Assembly (NCBI RefSeq): GCF_029814935.1
Contig: NZ_CP104582.1
Span: forward strand, 1,674,001 to 1,738,000
Direction of reading: 5' to 3'
DNA length: 64,000 bases
Origin: Pseudomonas sp. GD03919
Lineage (GTDB): Bacteria > Pseudomonadota > Gammaproteobacteria > Pseudomonadales > Pseudomonadaceae
The notes under the pieces are model-generated. The model was not told the DNA's origin, did no database searches, and saw nothing but the letters and a program-made list of their open reading frames with translations. A program made the position numbers and the translations under genes. Below, piece after piece: positions 18,324 to 29,068 of the stretch; the first letter of the stretch is position 1; every line of letters begins with the position of its first letter.

Positions 18324-19937
18324 TCAGTGAGCCGTTGCCGGGGCCAGAAAAGCGGCTTCCAGCAACTGCTGCGTATAAGGGTGTTGCGGTGCACTGAAGA
18401 TCGACTCGGCAGACCCCTGTTCGACCACCTGGCCCTGCTTGACCACCATCAACTGGTGGCTCAGCGCTCTGACTACCGCCAGGTCATGGCTGATAAACAG
18501 ATAGGTCAGGTTGTACTTGGCCTGCAAGCCGCGCAACAACTCCACCACCTGACGCTGCACCGTGCGGTCGAGCGCCGAAGTGGGCTCGTCCAGCAGGATC
18601 AGCGCCGGTTTCAACACCAGTGCCCGGGCAATGGCAATCCGCTGCCGTTGCCCGCCAGAAAACTCGTGGGGGTAGCGATGCCGTGTCTGCGGATCCAGCC
18701 CTACCTCCAAAAGCGCGTCGATGATCGCCTGTTCCTGCTCTGCCTCATTGCCCATACGGTGAATGCGCAGACCTTCACCGACGATCTGGCTCACCGACAT
18801 GCGTGGGCTCAGGCTGCCGAAGGGGTCCTGAAACACCACCTGCATCTGCCGCCGCAGCGGGCGTACTTCCTGCTGGCTGAGGCCCTGCAGCTGTTGGCCC
18901 TGGAAGCGGATATCACCGCGGCTGGCGAGCAGTCGCAGGATGGCCATGCCCAGCGTGGACTTGCCGGAACCACTTTCGCCGACGATACCCAGGGTCTGGC
19001 CCTGAGGCAGGCTGAAGTTGATACCGTCCACCGCTTTGACATGATCCACCGTCCGGCGCAGCAGGCCCTTCTTGATCGGGAACCATACGCGCAGGTCGTC
19101 CACTTCCAGCAATGGCTGGCCTGCGGGGTTGGCCGCAGGTTCGCCACTGGGCTCGGCGCCGAGCAGTTCCTGGGTATAGGGGTGCTGCGGCGACCGGAAC
19201 AATTGTTCACACGACGCCTGTTCGACGATGCGACCGCGCTGCATGACACATACGCGATGGGCAATTCTGCGAACCAGGTTGAGATCATGGCTGATCAGCA
19301 GCAGTGACATGCCCAGACGCGCCTGCAGATCCTTGAGCAATTCGAGGATTTTTAGCTGTACGGTGACGTCCAGCGCGGTGGTCGGCTCGTCGGCGATCAG
19401 CAGTTGCGGCTCGTTGGCCAGGGCCATGGCGATCATCACGCGTTGACGCTGGCCGCCGGAGAGTTCGTGCGGGTAGGCCTTCAGGCGTTTCTTCGGCTCG
19501 GGAATACCGACCAGCTCCAGCAGCTCCAGGGTACGCGCGCTGGCGGCCTGGCCACGCAGGCCCTTGTGCAGCGTAAGCACCTCGTTGATCTGCTTTTCGA
19601 TGCTGTGCAGCGGGTTGAGCGAGGTCATCGGCTCCTGGAAGACCATGGCGATGCGGTTGCCACGGATGCCACGCAGGCGGCCTTCGCTGAGCTTGAGCAG
19701 GTCTTCACCCGCGTACTCGATGCTGCCGTGTGGATGGCGGGCGAGGGGGTAGGGCAACAGACGCAGGATCGAATGTGCGGTAACCGACTTGCCCGAGCCG
19801 CTTTCACCGACCAGGGCCAGTGTCTCGCCTTTGCGGATGTCGAAGCTGACCCCCTCGACCACGCGCTGGCAGTTCTCGCCCGTGACGAACTCGACGGCCA
19901 GGTCGCGAACTTGCAGCAGGGTTTCGTTCTGGCTCAT
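18324..19937 (-). CDS. yejF: Peptide ABC importer, double ATP-binding subunit (YejF)
   Basis: A 537-aa fusion of two ATPase domains. Walker A motifs are [17 protein letters not shown] and [17 protein letters not shown], and both halves carry LSGGQRQR or FSGGQRQR signatures. Walker B sites are [12 protein letters not shown] and [12 protein letters not shown]. Oligopeptide-transporter tails ([20 protein letters not shown]) end each half. The start at 19937 fits the GAGGAAATGAC site that overlaps the yejE stop; the frame extends to 19961 without support. It powers uptake through YejB/YejE. In E. coli the Yej system takes up microcin C and other peptides. Confidence 0.94.
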   Translation of the reverse strand: MSQNETLLQVRDLAVEFVTGENCQRVVEGVSFDIRKGETLALVGESGSGKSVTAHSILRLLPYPLARHPHGSIEYAGEDLLKLSEGRLRGIRGNRIAMVFQEPMTSLNPLHSIEKQINEVLTLHKGLRGQAASARTLELLELVGIPEPKKRLKAYPHELSGGQRQRVMIAMALANEPQLLIADEPTTALDVTVQLKILELLKDLQARLGMSLLLISHDLNLVRRIAHRVCVMQRGRIVEQASCEQLFRSPQHPYTQELLGAEPSGEPAANPAGQPLLEVDDLRVWFPIKKGLLRRTVDHVKAVDGINFSLPQGQTLGIVGESGSGKSTLGMAILRLLASRGDIRFQGQQLQGLSQQEVRPLRRQMQVVFQDPFGSLSPRMSVSQIVGEGLRIHRMGNEAEQEQAIIDALLEVGLDPQTRHRYPHEFSGGQRQRIAIARALVLKPALILLDEPTSALDRTVQRQVVELLRGLQAKYNLTYLFISHDLAVVRALSHQLMVVKQGQVVEQGSAESIFSAPQHPYTQQLLEAAFLAPATAH

Positions 19938-19938
19938 G

Positions 19939-20958
19939 TCATTTCCTCGGGTCGAAGGCATCGCGGGCGGCTTCGCCGATGAACACCAGCAGGCTCAGCA
20001 TGATCGCCAATACGGCGAAGGCACTGATGCCCAGCCAGGGTGCCTGCAGGTTGCTCTTGCCCTGGGCGACCAGTTCGCCGAGTGAGGGCGCGCCGGGCGG
20101 CAGACCGAAGCCGAGGAAGTCCAGCGCAGTGAGGGTACCAATGGCGCCGGTGAGGATGAAGGGCATGAAGGTCATGGTCGAGACCATGGCGTTGGGCAGG
20201 ATATGGCGGAACATGATGGCGCCGTTGCCCATGCCCAGCGCCCGCGCAGCGCGTACGTACTCGAGGTTGCGTCCGCGCAGGAATTCGGCGCGTACCACGT
20301 CCACCAGGCTCATCCAGGAGAACAGCAGCATGATGCCCAGCAGCCACCAGAAGTTCGGCTGGACGAAGCTGGCGAGGATGATCAGCAGGTAGAGCACCGG
20401 CAGGCCCGACCAGATTTCCAGAAAGCGTTGGCCAATCAGGTCGACCCAGCCGCCGTAGAAGCCCTGCAGGGCGCCGGCGATCACGCCGATCACCGAACTG
20501 GCCAGGGTCAGGGTCAGGGCAAACAGTACCGAGATGCGAAAGCCGTAGATCACTCGTGCCAGTACGTCACGGCCCTGATCGTCGGTACCCAGCCAGTTCT
20601 GCGCCGAGGGCGGCGCCGGAGCGGGCACCTCCAGGTCGTAGTTGATGCTCGAATAGCTGAAGGGAATCGGTGGCCAGATCATCCAGCCGTCCTTCGCCGC
20701 GATCAGTTCCTGGATATAGGGGCTCTTGTAGTTGGCTTGCAGCGGAAACTCACCGCCGAACACGGTTTCCGGGTAGCGCTTGAGTACCGGGAAGTACCAC
20801 TGGCCGTCGTAGCGCACGGCCAGCGGCTTGTCGTTGGCGATCAGCTCGGCGCCGAGGCTCAGGCCGAACAGGATGAGAAACAGCCACAATGACCACCAGC
20901 CGCGTTTGTGCGCCTTGAAACGGTCGAAGCGGCGCTGGTTGAGAGGGGAGAGTTTCAT
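19939..20958 (-). CDS. yejE: Peptide ABC importer, permease YejE
   Basis: A 339-aa inner-membrane permease. The basic N-terminus MKLSPLNQRRFDRFKAHKR precedes a first membrane helix, a long periplasmic loop and a five-helix core. The EAA-type loop contains VRAARALGMGNGAIMFRHILPNA. The ATG at 20958 lies 2 bp after the yejB stop with GGGAGGG upstream; a TTG at 20964 is also open. It pairs with YejB. Confidence 0.93.
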   Translation of the reverse strand: MKLSPLNQRRFDRFKAHKRGWWSLWLFLILFGLSLGAELIANDKPLAVRYDGQWYFPVLKRYPETVFGGEFPLQANYKSPYIQELIAAKDGWMIWPPIPFSYSSINYDLEVPAPAPPSAQNWLGTDDQGRDVLARVIYGFRISVLFALTLTLASSVIGVIAGALQGFYGGWVDLIGQRFLEIWSGLPVLYLLIILASFVQPNFWWLLGIMLLFSWMSLVDVVRAEFLRGRNLEYVRAARALGMGNGAIMFRHILPNAMVSTMTFMPFILTGAIGTLTALDFLGFGLPPGAPSLGELVAQGKSNLQAPWLGISAFAVLAIMLSLLVFIGEAARDAFDPRK

Positions 20959-20960
20959 GC

Positions 20961-22046
20961 TCAACCCTCCCGGCTTTCGAAGTCGATACGCGGATCGACC
21001 AGGGTGTAGGTGATGTCACCGATCAATTTCACGATCAGCCCCAGCAAGGTGAAGATGAACAGGGTGCCGAACACCACCGGATAATCGCGGTTGATCGCTG
21101 CCTCGAAGCTCATCAGACCCAGGCCATCGAGGGAGAAGATCACCTCGATCAGCAGGGAGCCGGTGAAGAATATGCCGATGAAGGCGGCGGGGAAGCCGGC
21201 GATGATCAGCAGCATGGCGTTGCGGAAGATGTGACCGTAGAGCACGCGAGTGTTGCTCAGGCCCTTGGCGCGGGCAGTCACCACATACTGTTTGTTGATC
21301 TCGTCGAGAAAGCTGTTCTTGGTCAGCAGGGTCAGGGTGGCGAAGTTGCCGATGACCAGGGCGGTGACCGGTAGCACTAGGTGCCAGAGATAATCGAGAA
21401 TCTTGCCGCCGAGGCTGAGTTCTTCGAAATTGTTCGAGGTCAGCCCGCGTAGCGGGAACCAGTCCCAGTAGCTGCCACCGGCGAACAGCACGATCAGCAG
21501 GATGGCGAAGAGGAAGGCCGGGATGGCGTAGCCGACGATGATCGCCGAGCTGGTCCAGACGTCGAAGGCGCTACCATGCCGGGTGGCCTTGGCGATGCCC
21601 AGCGGGATGGACACCAGATACGTGATCAGCGTGCTCCATAGCCCCAGCGAGATCGACACCGGCATCTTCTCAATAATCAGGTCGATGACCTGGGCATCAC
21701 GAAAGAAGCTGGAGCCGAAATCCAGCTGCGCATAACTCTTGAGCATGATCCAGAAGCGTTCCGGCGCCGACTTGTCGAAGCCGTACATCTTCTCGATCTC
21801 GGCGATCAGTTGTGGGTCGAGGCCCTGGGCGCCGCGATAGTTGGAGCCGGCCACCGACACTTCGGCGCCGCCACCACCGATGCGCCCCGTGGCGCCGCCG
21901 GCGGCTGCATCGAAACCTTCCAGCTTGGCGATCATCTGCTCGACCGGGCCGCCGGGCGCAGCCTGGATGATGATGAAGTTGATGACCAGAATGCCGAACA
22001 GGGTCGGGATGATCAGCAGCAGGCGGCGAAAGATATAGGCCAGCAT
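20961..22046 (-). CDS. yejB: Peptide ABC importer, permease YejB
   Basis: A 361-aa permease. [20 protein letters not shown] is the standard first helix of DppB/OppB-type proteins. A Gly-rich insert (about residues 40-75) is followed by the periplasmic domain, further helices and the coupling loop [21 protein letters not shown]. It starts 1 bp after the second binding-protein gene, so translation is coupled. Confidence 0.93.
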   Translation of the reverse strand: MLAYIFRRLLLIIPTLFGILVINFIIIQAAPGGPVEQMIAKLEGFDAAAGGATGRIGGGGAEVSVAGSNYRGAQGLDPQLIAEIEKMYGFDKSAPERFWIMLKSYAQLDFGSSFFRDAQVIDLIIEKMPVSISLGLWSTLITYLVSIPLGIAKATRHGSAFDVWTSSAIIVGYAIPAFLFAILLIVLFAGGSYWDWFPLRGLTSNNFEELSLGGKILDYLWHLVLPVTALVIGNFATLTLLTKNSFLDEINKQYVVTARAKGLSNTRVLYGHIFRNAMLLIIAGFPAAFIGIFFTGSLLIEVIFSLDGLGLMSFEAAINRDYPVVFGTLFIFTLLGLIVKLIGDITYTLVDPRIDFESREG

Positions 22047-22047
22047 G

Positions 22048-23907
22048 TTATGGCTTCGCCTCTTCGGTCGCTTGCTCTGCGGCTTGCTGCTGAGCGTCGC
22101 TCGGCTGCTCCAGGCCTGGGCGCACCCACCAGGTGTGCAGGCCGATATCGTAGAGCGGCGTCACCTTGGGATGCTCGAAGCGGTTCCAGTAGGCCACGCG
22201 CCAGGTTTTGATGTGCCAGTTGGGGATCACGTAGTAGCCCCACAGCAGGACGCGGTCGAGGGCGCGGGTATGGGCGATCAGGCTTTGCCGCGAGTCGGCA
22301 TTGATCAGCCCTTCGACGATCCGGTCGATGGCCGGATCCTTCAGACCGATGAAATTGCGGCTGCCAGGGTTGTCGGCGCTGGAGGAGTGCCAGTATTCGC
22401 GTTGCTCGTTACCGGGCGAGTTGGACTGGCCGAAGCCGCCGACGATCATGTCGAAGTCACGCGAGCGCAAACGGTTGATGTATTGCGAAACGTCGACGCG
22501 GCGAATCACCATCTCGATGCCGAGGTCGGCCAGGTTGCGCTTGAAGGGCAGCAGCACACGCTCGAATTCGGTTTGCGCCAGCAGGAACTCGAAGCGCACG
22601 GGCTGGCCGCTGGCATCGAGCATGCGGTCGCCTTCGATGCGCCAGCCGGCCTGCTGCAGTAGCTGATAGGCGCGGCGCTGTTGTTCACGAATGATGCCGC
22701 TGCCGTCGGTGACCGGTACGTGGAATTCTTCGTTGAACACCTCGGCCGGAATCTTGCCGCGCAGCGGTTCGAGAATCGCCAGTTCGTCCTCGCCTGGCAG
22801 CCCCTGCGAGGCCAGTTCGGAGTTGTCGAAATAGCTGCGGGTGCGGAAGTAGGCGCCGTTGAACAGGCGTTTATTGGCCCATTCGAAGTCATACAGCAGG
22901 CCCAGGGCTTCACGCACGCGGCGATCCTGGAACTGCGGACGGCGGGTGTTGAAGATGAAACCCTGCATGCCGGTCGGGTTGCGGTTCTGGATCTCTTCCT
23001 TGATCAGCTGGCCGTTGGCGACTGCCGGGGTGTTGTAGGCGGTGGCCCAGTTCTTCGCGCTGGTTTCCAGCCAGTAGTCGAACTGGCCTGCCTTGAGCGC
23101 TTCCAGGGCTACGGTGTTGTCGCGGTAGTAGTCGATCTGGATGGTGTCGAAGTTGTAGAAACCGCGGCTCACCGGCAGGTCCATGGCCCACCAGTCCTTG
23201 ACGCGCTCGTAGCGGATGCTGCGCCCGGCCTGGACCCGGCCGACCCTGTACGGGCCGCTGCCCAGCGGGGCTTCGAGATTGCCCTTGGTGAAGTCGCGCT
23301 CGGCCCACCAGTGTTTGGGCAGCACCGGCAGCTGTCCCAGGATCAGCGGCAGCTCGCGATTGCCGGCGTGCTTGAACACAAAGCGTACGCTATGCGGCGA
23401 CTCTACTTCGACCTGGTCGACATCGGCGTAGTAGCCGCGGTAGGTCGGCGAGCCTTTCTCCATCAGCGTATCGAAGGTGAATTTGACGTCTTCAGCGGTG
23501 ATCGGTGTACCGTCATGAAAGCGCGCCTCCCTGCGCAGCACAAAGCGCACCCAGGCATTGTCGGGGGCTTTCTCGATCGTTTCCGCGACCAGACCATAGG
23601 CGCTGAACGGCTCGTCCAGGCTCTGCACAGTGAGGGTGGCGTAGATCAGGCCGATGTTGTCGGCGGCGACCCCCTTGCTGATAAAGGGGTTGAGGCTATC
23701 GAAGCTACCGAAACCGGCTTCACGAAAGGTACCGCCTTTGGGGGCGTCGGGGTTGGTGTATTCGAAGTGGGTGAAGTCGGCGGGGTACTTGGGCGCCTCG
23801 TCATACAGGGTGACGGCATGCTTGGGGGCGGCGAAGGCGATGCCGGCCAGGCCGAGCAGGATGAGGCTGCTACCGTGAAGCAGGAAACTGCGCAGCGGGT
23901 GGGTCAT
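22048..23907 (-). CDS. Periplasmic peptide-binding protein, second copy (YejA family)
   Basis: A 619-aa SBP family 5 protein with signal peptide [22 protein letters not shown] and mature start [16 protein letters not shown]. The body includes [37 protein letters not shown] and [10 protein letters not shown]. The C-terminal extension ends in a Gln/Ala/Glu-rich tail ([20 protein letters not shown]). The ATG at 23907 overlaps the preceding gene's stop (ATGA). The frame stays open far upstream to 24993, but that is only a shadow of the neighbour. It binds peptides for YejBEF. Confidence 0.92.
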   Translation of the reverse strand: MTHPLRSFLLHGSSLILLGLAGIAFAAPKHAVTLYDEAPKYPADFTHFEYTNPDAPKGGTFREAGFGSFDSLNPFISKGVAADNIGLIYATLTVQSLDEPFSAYGLVAETIEKAPDNAWVRFVLRREARFHDGTPITAEDVKFTFDTLMEKGSPTYRGYYADVDQVEVESPHSVRFVFKHAGNRELPLILGQLPVLPKHWWAERDFTKGNLEAPLGSGPYRVGRVQAGRSIRYERVKDWWAMDLPVSRGFYNFDTIQIDYYRDNTVALEALKAGQFDYWLETSAKNWATAYNTPAVANGQLIKEEIQNRNPTGMQGFIFNTRRPQFQDRRVREALGLLYDFEWANKRLFNGAYFRTRSYFDNSELASQGLPGEDELAILEPLRGKIPAEVFNEEFHVPVTDGSGIIREQQRRAYQLLQQAGWRIEGDRMLDASGQPVRFEFLLAQTEFERVLLPFKRNLADLGIEMVIRRVDVSQYINRLRSRDFDMIVGGFGQSNSPGNEQREYWHSSSADNPGSRNFIGLKDPAIDRIVEGLINADSRQSLIAHTRALDRVLLWGYYVIPNWHIKTWRVAYWNRFEHPKVTPLYDIGLHTWWVRPGLEQPSDAQQQAAEQATEEAKP

Positions 23908-25733
23908 CGAGCGTTCTCCGTGGGCTTCAGCCACCAGGTGCGCAGGCCCAGGGTGTAGGGTGGCGTGGTGACGAAGGCGAACCGGTTGCGGTACGCCAGG
24001 CGGTGATAATTGATGTACCAGTTGGGAATGCTGTAGTGCTGCCAGAGCAGAACCCGATCCAGGGCGCGGGTGGCGGCGATCTGTTCGTCGCGGGTCTGCG
24101 CCGAAAGCAGCTTGTCGATCATCTCGTCGACCACTGGGTCGTTGACGCCTGCATAGTTCTTGCCGCCCTTGACGTTCACCTGGCTGGAGTGGAAATACAA
24201 CGATTGCTCCAGGCCCGGGCTGAGGGTTTGCGGCAGGGTCAGCAGAATCATGTCGTAGTCGAACTGATCGAGGCGTTGCTTGTATTGCGCGCGGTCGACG
24301 GTGCGCAGGTTGGCGCTGATGCCGAGGCTGGCGAGGTTGGCGACGTAAGGCTGGAGAATGCGTTCCAGGCTGGGGTTGACCAGCATGATCTCGAACGCCA
24401 GGCGCTGACCGCGCGCATTGCGCAGTTCCTGGCCCGTGGTCTTCCAGCCGGCGTCGGCCAATAGACCGAGGGCGCGGCGCAAGGTTTCCCGGGGGATACC
24501 GCGGCCATCGGTTACCGGTTGTGTCGGCGCCTCGGTGAACAGACGGGCCGGCAGCTTGTCGCGGTGCGGTGAAAGCAGCAGCCATTCGGCGCCTTCGGGC
24601 TTGCCGGTGGCCGAGAAATCGCTGTTGGGGTAGTAGCTGGCGGCGCGCACGTAGGCGTTGTTGAACAGGGTGCGGTTGGTCCACTCGAAATCGAACATCA
24701 GCCCCAGCGCTTCGCGCACGCGGCGGTCGCTGAACAGGGCGCGGCGGGTGTTCATGAACAGCGCCTGGGTCTGCGTCGGGATCTGGTGGGGTATCTCGGC
24801 GCGGACCACATCGCCGCGGGTCACGGCCGGGAAGCGATAGCCGTTGCTCCAGTTCTTCGCCTGATTCTCGATATAGAAGTCGAATTCGCCGGCCTTGAAG
24901 GCCTCGAAGGCGACATGGTTGTCGCGGTAGAACTCCACTTCGACGCGGTCGAAGTTGTACTTGCCGCGATTGACCGGCAGGTCCTTGCCCCACCAGTCCT
25001 TGACCCGCTCGAACACCAGGCGTCGGCCCGGTACCACCTGAACGATGCGATAGGGACCACTGCCCAGCGGCGCCTCGAAGGTGGTGCTCTTGAAGTCGCG
25101 GTCTTTCCAGTAGTGCTGCGGCAGCACCGGCAGTTCGCCCAGGCGCAGGATCAGCAGAGGATTGCCGGCGCGCTTGAAAACGAAACGGATGCGGTGACGA
25201 CCGAGGATGTCGACGCGCTTCACTTCCTGCAGATTGGTGCGGTACTGCGGATGGCCATCATTGCGCAGCAGGCGATAGGAGAAGGCCACATCATAGGCGG
25301 TGATCGGCTTGCCATCGTGAAAGCGCGCTTCCGGGCGCAGGTTGAACACCACCCAGCTGCGATCCTCGCTGTACTCGACGCTCCTGGCGATCAGGCCATA
25401 GCTGGAGGCGGGCTCGTCGCCTGACGGGTCGTAGGCACCGGTGCCGACCATCAGGGGTTCGTTCAGCTCGTTGGCGCCGTATTGCAGAAAGTGCGCGGTC
25501 GAGATCGGGCTGCTGCCCTTGAGCGTGTAGGGGTTGAGCGTATCGAAAGTGCCGGACGCCATGATGCGCAACGTGCCGCCTTTGGGCGCGTCGGGGTTGA
25601 CCCAGTCAAAATGACTGAAGCTGGCAGGGTACTTGAGTGTCCCGAACTGGGCGTAGCCGTGGCTCTCGCTGATAGTCGCAGAGGCGGGAAAGCTCAAGGC
25701 CAGGCTGAGGAACAGCAGGAGGAGGGGACGCAT
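23904..25733 (-). CDS. yejA: Periplasmic peptide-binding protein, first copy (YejA family)
   Basis: A 609-aa SBP family 5 protein with a clear signal peptide (MRPLLLLFLSLALSFPASA). Family segments include [51 protein letters not shown] and [15 protein letters not shown]. It is the first gene of the five-gene yej operon. It is clearly a paralogue of the following gene: both keep NPDAPKGGT and the same C-terminal RNRF/TLGLRTWWLKP-like ending. Two binding proteins per transporter suggest two ligand classes (inference). Confidence 0.92.
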   Translation of the reverse strand: MRPLLLLFLSLALSFPASATISESHGYAQFGTLKYPASFSHFDWVNPDAPKGGTLRIMASGTFDTLNPYTLKGSSPISTAHFLQYGANELNEPLMVGTGAYDPSGDEPASSYGLIARSVEYSEDRSWVVFNLRPEARFHDGKPITAYDVAFSYRLLRNDGHPQYRTNLQEVKRVDILGRHRIRFVFKRAGNPLLILRLGELPVLPQHYWKDRDFKSTTFEAPLGSGPYRIVQVVPGRRLVFERVKDWWGKDLPVNRGKYNFDRVEVEFYRDNHVAFEAFKAGEFDFYIENQAKNWSNGYRFPAVTRGDVVRAEIPHQIPTQTQALFMNTRRALFSDRRVREALGLMFDFEWTNRTLFNNAYVRAASYYPNSDFSATGKPEGAEWLLLSPHRDKLPARLFTEAPTQPVTDGRGIPRETLRRALGLLADAGWKTTGQELRNARGQRLAFEIMLVNPSLERILQPYVANLASLGISANLRTVDRAQYKQRLDQFDYDMILLTLPQTLSPGLEQSLYFHSSQVNVKGGKNYAGVNDPVVDEMIDKLLSAQTRDEQIAATRALDRVLLWQHYSIPNWYINYHRLAYRNRFAFVTTPPYTLGLRTWWLKPTENAR

Positions 25734-25880
25734 CGGGCGTGAGATCCGATCCTTGGCGGCGTTTGGGCTTCTGGGGCCGTACAGTAACAGCTTGTCTGGG
25801 CAGGAAAAAGAGCACGGTGGCCGGTGAGCAGTAGCGGCACTTTGGCATACACTTCACAGACACGCCATGAGGGTACGAAA

Positions 25881-27323
25881 TTGTCGGAACGAAGCCATGG
25901 TCTGCAGTCATGGATCGATCGCCTGAACCAAGCCGAACTGCCCGCACTGGCTGCCGTGGTGCAGGATCTGCAGCGCCTTGCGCAGCAGGATTCTGCTTCG
26001 GTGCAACAACTGGCTGATGTGTTGCTGCGTGATGCAGCGCTGACCAGCAAGGTGCTGCGGGTCGGCAACAGCGTCTACTACAACCCGTCCCAGGAAACCA
26101 TCAAGACCATCTCGCGAGCCATCGTGCTGATCGGCTTCGACAACGTGCGTCTGATTGGCCTGTCGGTCAGCCTGATCGACGGACTGCTCACCCGTGCTCC
26201 GCGCGAGCAGCTGCAGGAGTTGCTCGCGCGCTCCTTCCACGCCGCCGTGCAGGCGCGCAACATCGCCGGGTACGTGCTCTCCAAGCATGCCGAAGAGGTG
26301 TTCATCGCCGCCTTGCTCCATCATCTGGGCGAGCTGGCGTTCTGGGGCTGTGGCGGCGAGCAGGCGGACGAGCTGGCTGCAGCCCTGGCGCAACCCGGAA
26401 TAGAGGCCGATGAGGCGGTACGCGAGGTCCTCGGCACCAGCTTCCGCCAGCTGACCCAAGGGCTGGTGAAAAGCTGGAACCTCGGTGAGACGGTCAGCCT
26501 CGCCCATGCCGGCGCCAACCAGCACGACCCGGCGGCATACGCCGTGCAGCTGGGCGTGCGCATCAGCGAGGCCGCGCTGCAGGGTTGGGAGTCGCCGGAG
26601 ATGGAAGCGGTGCTGGCGAAGATGGCGGCATTCGTCGACCTCAGTGCCGAGGACGCGCTGCAGCAGGTGTTGGCCAGCGCCGAGGAGGCGGTCAAGGTGG
26701 CCTCGACCTTCGGTGCCAGCAAGCTGTGCCGGCTGATTCCCAATACCGACCCCGAGCAGATCCGTCTGCAGCAGGAAGAACGCAAGGCGCGTCTGTTGCA
26801 GCCTGACTTGTTGGTGATGCAGCAGGCGCTGCAGGACCTCGGCCTGATGATCAGTGCGCGTGCCGATGTCGGCCTGGTGCTCGATACGCTGCTCAAGGGC
26901 TTGCATCGTGGCGCAGGGCTGGAACGGGTAATGCTCACGGTGCTGGCCGATGGGCAAAGCCGCTTTCGCGCCAAGCGCGTGATCGGCGACAAGAGCGAGC
27001 AGTGGTTGCAGGATTTCGTCTTGCCGGCCGAGCAGGCGGAGCAGCCGCACATCTTCAGCTATGCGCTGCGCCATCGTGAAGCGATCTGGATGGGCGTGCC
27101 TGCCAGCTACAACCTCGCCGAACTGGTGACCCAGCCGATCCGCCGCATTCTGGGCAATGGCATGTTCTTCATCGCACCGATCATCGCCGGCACGCGGGAG
27201 ATCGGTGTGCTGTACGCCGACAGTCGATTGTCCGGGCGGGCACTACGGCATGAGCAATTCGTCGCCTTTCAACGCTTTACGCAGTTGACGGGGCGCTGCC
27301 TGGAGGCCATCAGCAAGCGCTGA
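25881..27323 (+). CDS. HDOD-GAF signalling protein
   Basis: A protein of 480 aa if the TTG at 25881 is used (GAGGG 8 bp upstream); the frame is open from GTG 25824. The N-terminal HDOD domain (about residues 10-220) has ELPALAAVVQDLQRLAQQD, SKVLRVGNSVYYNPSQETI and AALLHHLGELAFWGCGG. A linker follows, and a C-terminal GAF-like domain spans about residues 320-475. HDOD proteins lack HD-GYP catalytic residues and act as scaffolds in two-component or c-di-GMP signalling. It is divergent from yejA and has no obvious partner gene nearby. Confidence 0.85.
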   Translation: MSERSHGLQSWIDRLNQAELPALAAVVQDLQRLAQQDSASVQQLADVLLRDAALTSKVLRVGNSVYYNPSQETIKTISRAIVLIGFDNVRLIGLSVSLIDGLLTRAPREQLQELLARSFHAAVQARNIAGYVLSKHAEEVFIAALLHHLGELAFWGCGGEQADELAAALAQPGIEADEAVREVLGTSFRQLTQGLVKSWNLGETVSLAHAGANQHDPAAYAVQLGVRISEAALQGWESPEMEAVLAKMAAFVDLSAEDALQQVLASAEEAVKVASTFGASKLCRLIPNTDPEQIRLQQEERKARLLQPDLLVMQQALQDLGLMISARADVGLVLDTLLKGLHRGAGLERVMLTVLADGQSRFRAKRVIGDKSEQWLQDFVLPAEQAEQPHIFSYALRHREAIWMGVPASYNLAELVTQPIRRILGNGMFFIAPIIAGTREIGVLYADSRLSGRALRHEQFVAFQRFTQLTGRCLEAISKR

Positions 27324-28898
27324 TCAGGGCAGATAGAGGGTCAGCATCTGCCCGGGACGCAGCGTGCTGCTGCGTGGGTTCCAGGCCTGCAGGCGTTTGA
27401 GATCGATCTTGAAGCGTTTGGCGATCTCGTACAGCGAGTCGCCGCTCTGTACGCGATAGTAGGTGGCCTTGTCCCGCGAGCTGGTGCTGCTGCGGTTTGT
27501 GGCGGCAACCTGAGGGTCGCTGTCAGTGGCTGCCAGCGTCAGTACCTGGCCGACTTTCAGCTGATTGCCTTGCAGCTTGTTCCAGCGTTTCAGGTCATGC
27601 ACGGCAACCTGGTTGGCGCGTGCGATCTGCCAGAGGTTGTCGCCATTCTTCACGCGGTAGGTGCGGCTGGCAGTGCTCTGCGCGGTGCTGCGCTGTTGAT
27701 ACAGCGGCTCGCTCGGCGCCGTGCCGGGCTTGGCCGGTATGGTCAGCACCTGGCCGATGCTCAGGTTGTTGCTGCTCAGGCGATTGACGTCCTTGAGCAT
27801 GTTCACCGACAGGTGGTGACGGTTGGCGATGGCGTGCAGGCTGTCGCCGGAACGCACGGTGTAGCTCTGCCAGTCGACCATTTCCTGCGGTTTCATCAGG
27901 GCCAGGTTGGCGCTGAGCAGCTCGGCTTTATCGGTCGGTACCAGCAGGTGCTGCGGGCCGTCGAGGGTGATGCCGCGCTTGTAGGCGGGGTTGAGCTGCA
28001 GCAACTCCTGTTCATCCAGGTCGGCCAGTTTGGCGACGCGGGCCAGATCCATGTGCTGCTTGATCGCGATCTGCTCGAAGTAGGGCTCGTTGGCGATCGG
28101 CGAGAGGGTCACGCCGTAGGCTTCCGGCGTCAGGATCACCTGCGACAGTGCCAGCAGCTTGGGCACGTAGTCTTCGGTTTCCTTGGGCAGCGACAGGTTC
28201 CAGTAGTCGCTGGGCAGGCCGAGCTTCTCGTTGCGTTCGATGGCGCGGCTGATGCGGCCTTCGCCGGCGTTGTAGGCGGCCAGGGCCAGCAGCCAGTCGC
28301 CATTGAACATCTCGTGCAGGCGGCTCAGGTAGTTGAGGGCGGCCTGGGTCGAGGCGGTTACATCACGGCGGCCGTCGTACCAGTTGGTCTGGCGCAAGTT
28401 GTAGTGACGACCGGTGGAGGGAATGAATTGCCAGAGACCGACGGCGTGTGCAGAAGAGTAGGCCTGTGGGTCGTAGGCGCTCTCGATTACCGGCAGCAGG
28501 GCCAGCTCCATCGGCATGTCGCGCTCTGCCAGGCGTTCGACGATGTAGTGGATATAAGGAGCGCTGCGCTCGCTGACGGTGTCGACGTGTTTCGGATTGC
28601 TGGCGTACCACAGGCGTAAGCGTTCGATACGCGGGTTGATGCCGATTTCGTCCTGCAGCTTGAAACCGTCGCGCATGCGCTCCCAGATATCGTTGTATTC
28701 ACGCGGTTTGATCTGGCTGCTGAGCCACTCCGGCTCACGCTCAAGGCCCACGGCGCGAGAGGTATCGGCCGAGCGCTCCGGGGTGTCGCTGGGCAGGCTC
28801 TGACAGCCGGCCAGGACTACGCTGCACATCACCGCGAGCGCTCGGGCGCTTCGCACCAATGCCTTGATATTCAATGGCTTGCGTGATGATAAAGGCAT
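27324..28898 (-). CDS. mltD: Membrane-bound lytic murein transglycosylase D
   Basis: A 524-aa lipoprotein: signal with lipobox LAGC ending in Cys32. The SLT catalytic domain follows, with the catalytic Glu in LLPVIESAYDPQAYSS and the motif AVGLWQFIPSTGRHYNL. Three C-terminal LysM repeats bind peptidoglycan, starting YTVRSGDSLHAIANRHH, YRVKNGDNLWQIARANQ and YRVQSGDSLYEIAKRF. It cleaves glycan strands to 1,6-anhydromuropeptides. Domain count is usual for Pseudomonas MltD. Confidence 0.95.
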   Translation of the reverse strand: MPLSSRKPLNIKALVRSARALAVMCSVVLAGCQSLPSDTPERSADTSRAVGLEREPEWLSSQIKPREYNDIWERMRDGFKLQDEIGINPRIERLRLWYASNPKHVDTVSERSAPYIHYIVERLAERDMPMELALLPVIESAYDPQAYSSAHAVGLWQFIPSTGRHYNLRQTNWYDGRRDVTASTQAALNYLSRLHEMFNGDWLLALAAYNAGEGRISRAIERNEKLGLPSDYWNLSLPKETEDYVPKLLALSQVILTPEAYGVTLSPIANEPYFEQIAIKQHMDLARVAKLADLDEQELLQLNPAYKRGITLDGPQHLLVPTDKAELLSANLALMKPQEMVDWQSYTVRSGDSLHAIANRHHLSVNMLKDVNRLSSNNLSIGQVLTIPAKPGTAPSEPLYQQRSTAQSTASRTYRVKNGDNLWQIARANQVAVHDLKRWNKLQGNQLKVGQVLTLAATDSDPQVAATNRSSTSSRDKATYYRVQSGDSLYEIAKRFKIDLKRLQAWNPRSSTLRPGQMLTLYLP

Positions 28899-29068
28899 TG
28901 GGTTCGGTGGCTGTCCCGGCGAAAAGGTCGGGCGATTCTAGGAACCGAAGCGGGGGTGGTCAAGTTTTCACCAGCCTTTTGTGACCTGTATCCGCGCAGG
29001 TCGGACTTGGCGCACGCATGGTTCAGAATGGCCTCCTGGCGATCCTTTGGGCGGGGATTTCTCGGGGT

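Noticed and set aside
22048..24993. 981-codon continuous frame spanning two binding-protein genes
   Set aside because: Only the part from 23907 has a signal peptide and family similarity. The upstream part is a shadow of the first binding-protein gene in another frame.
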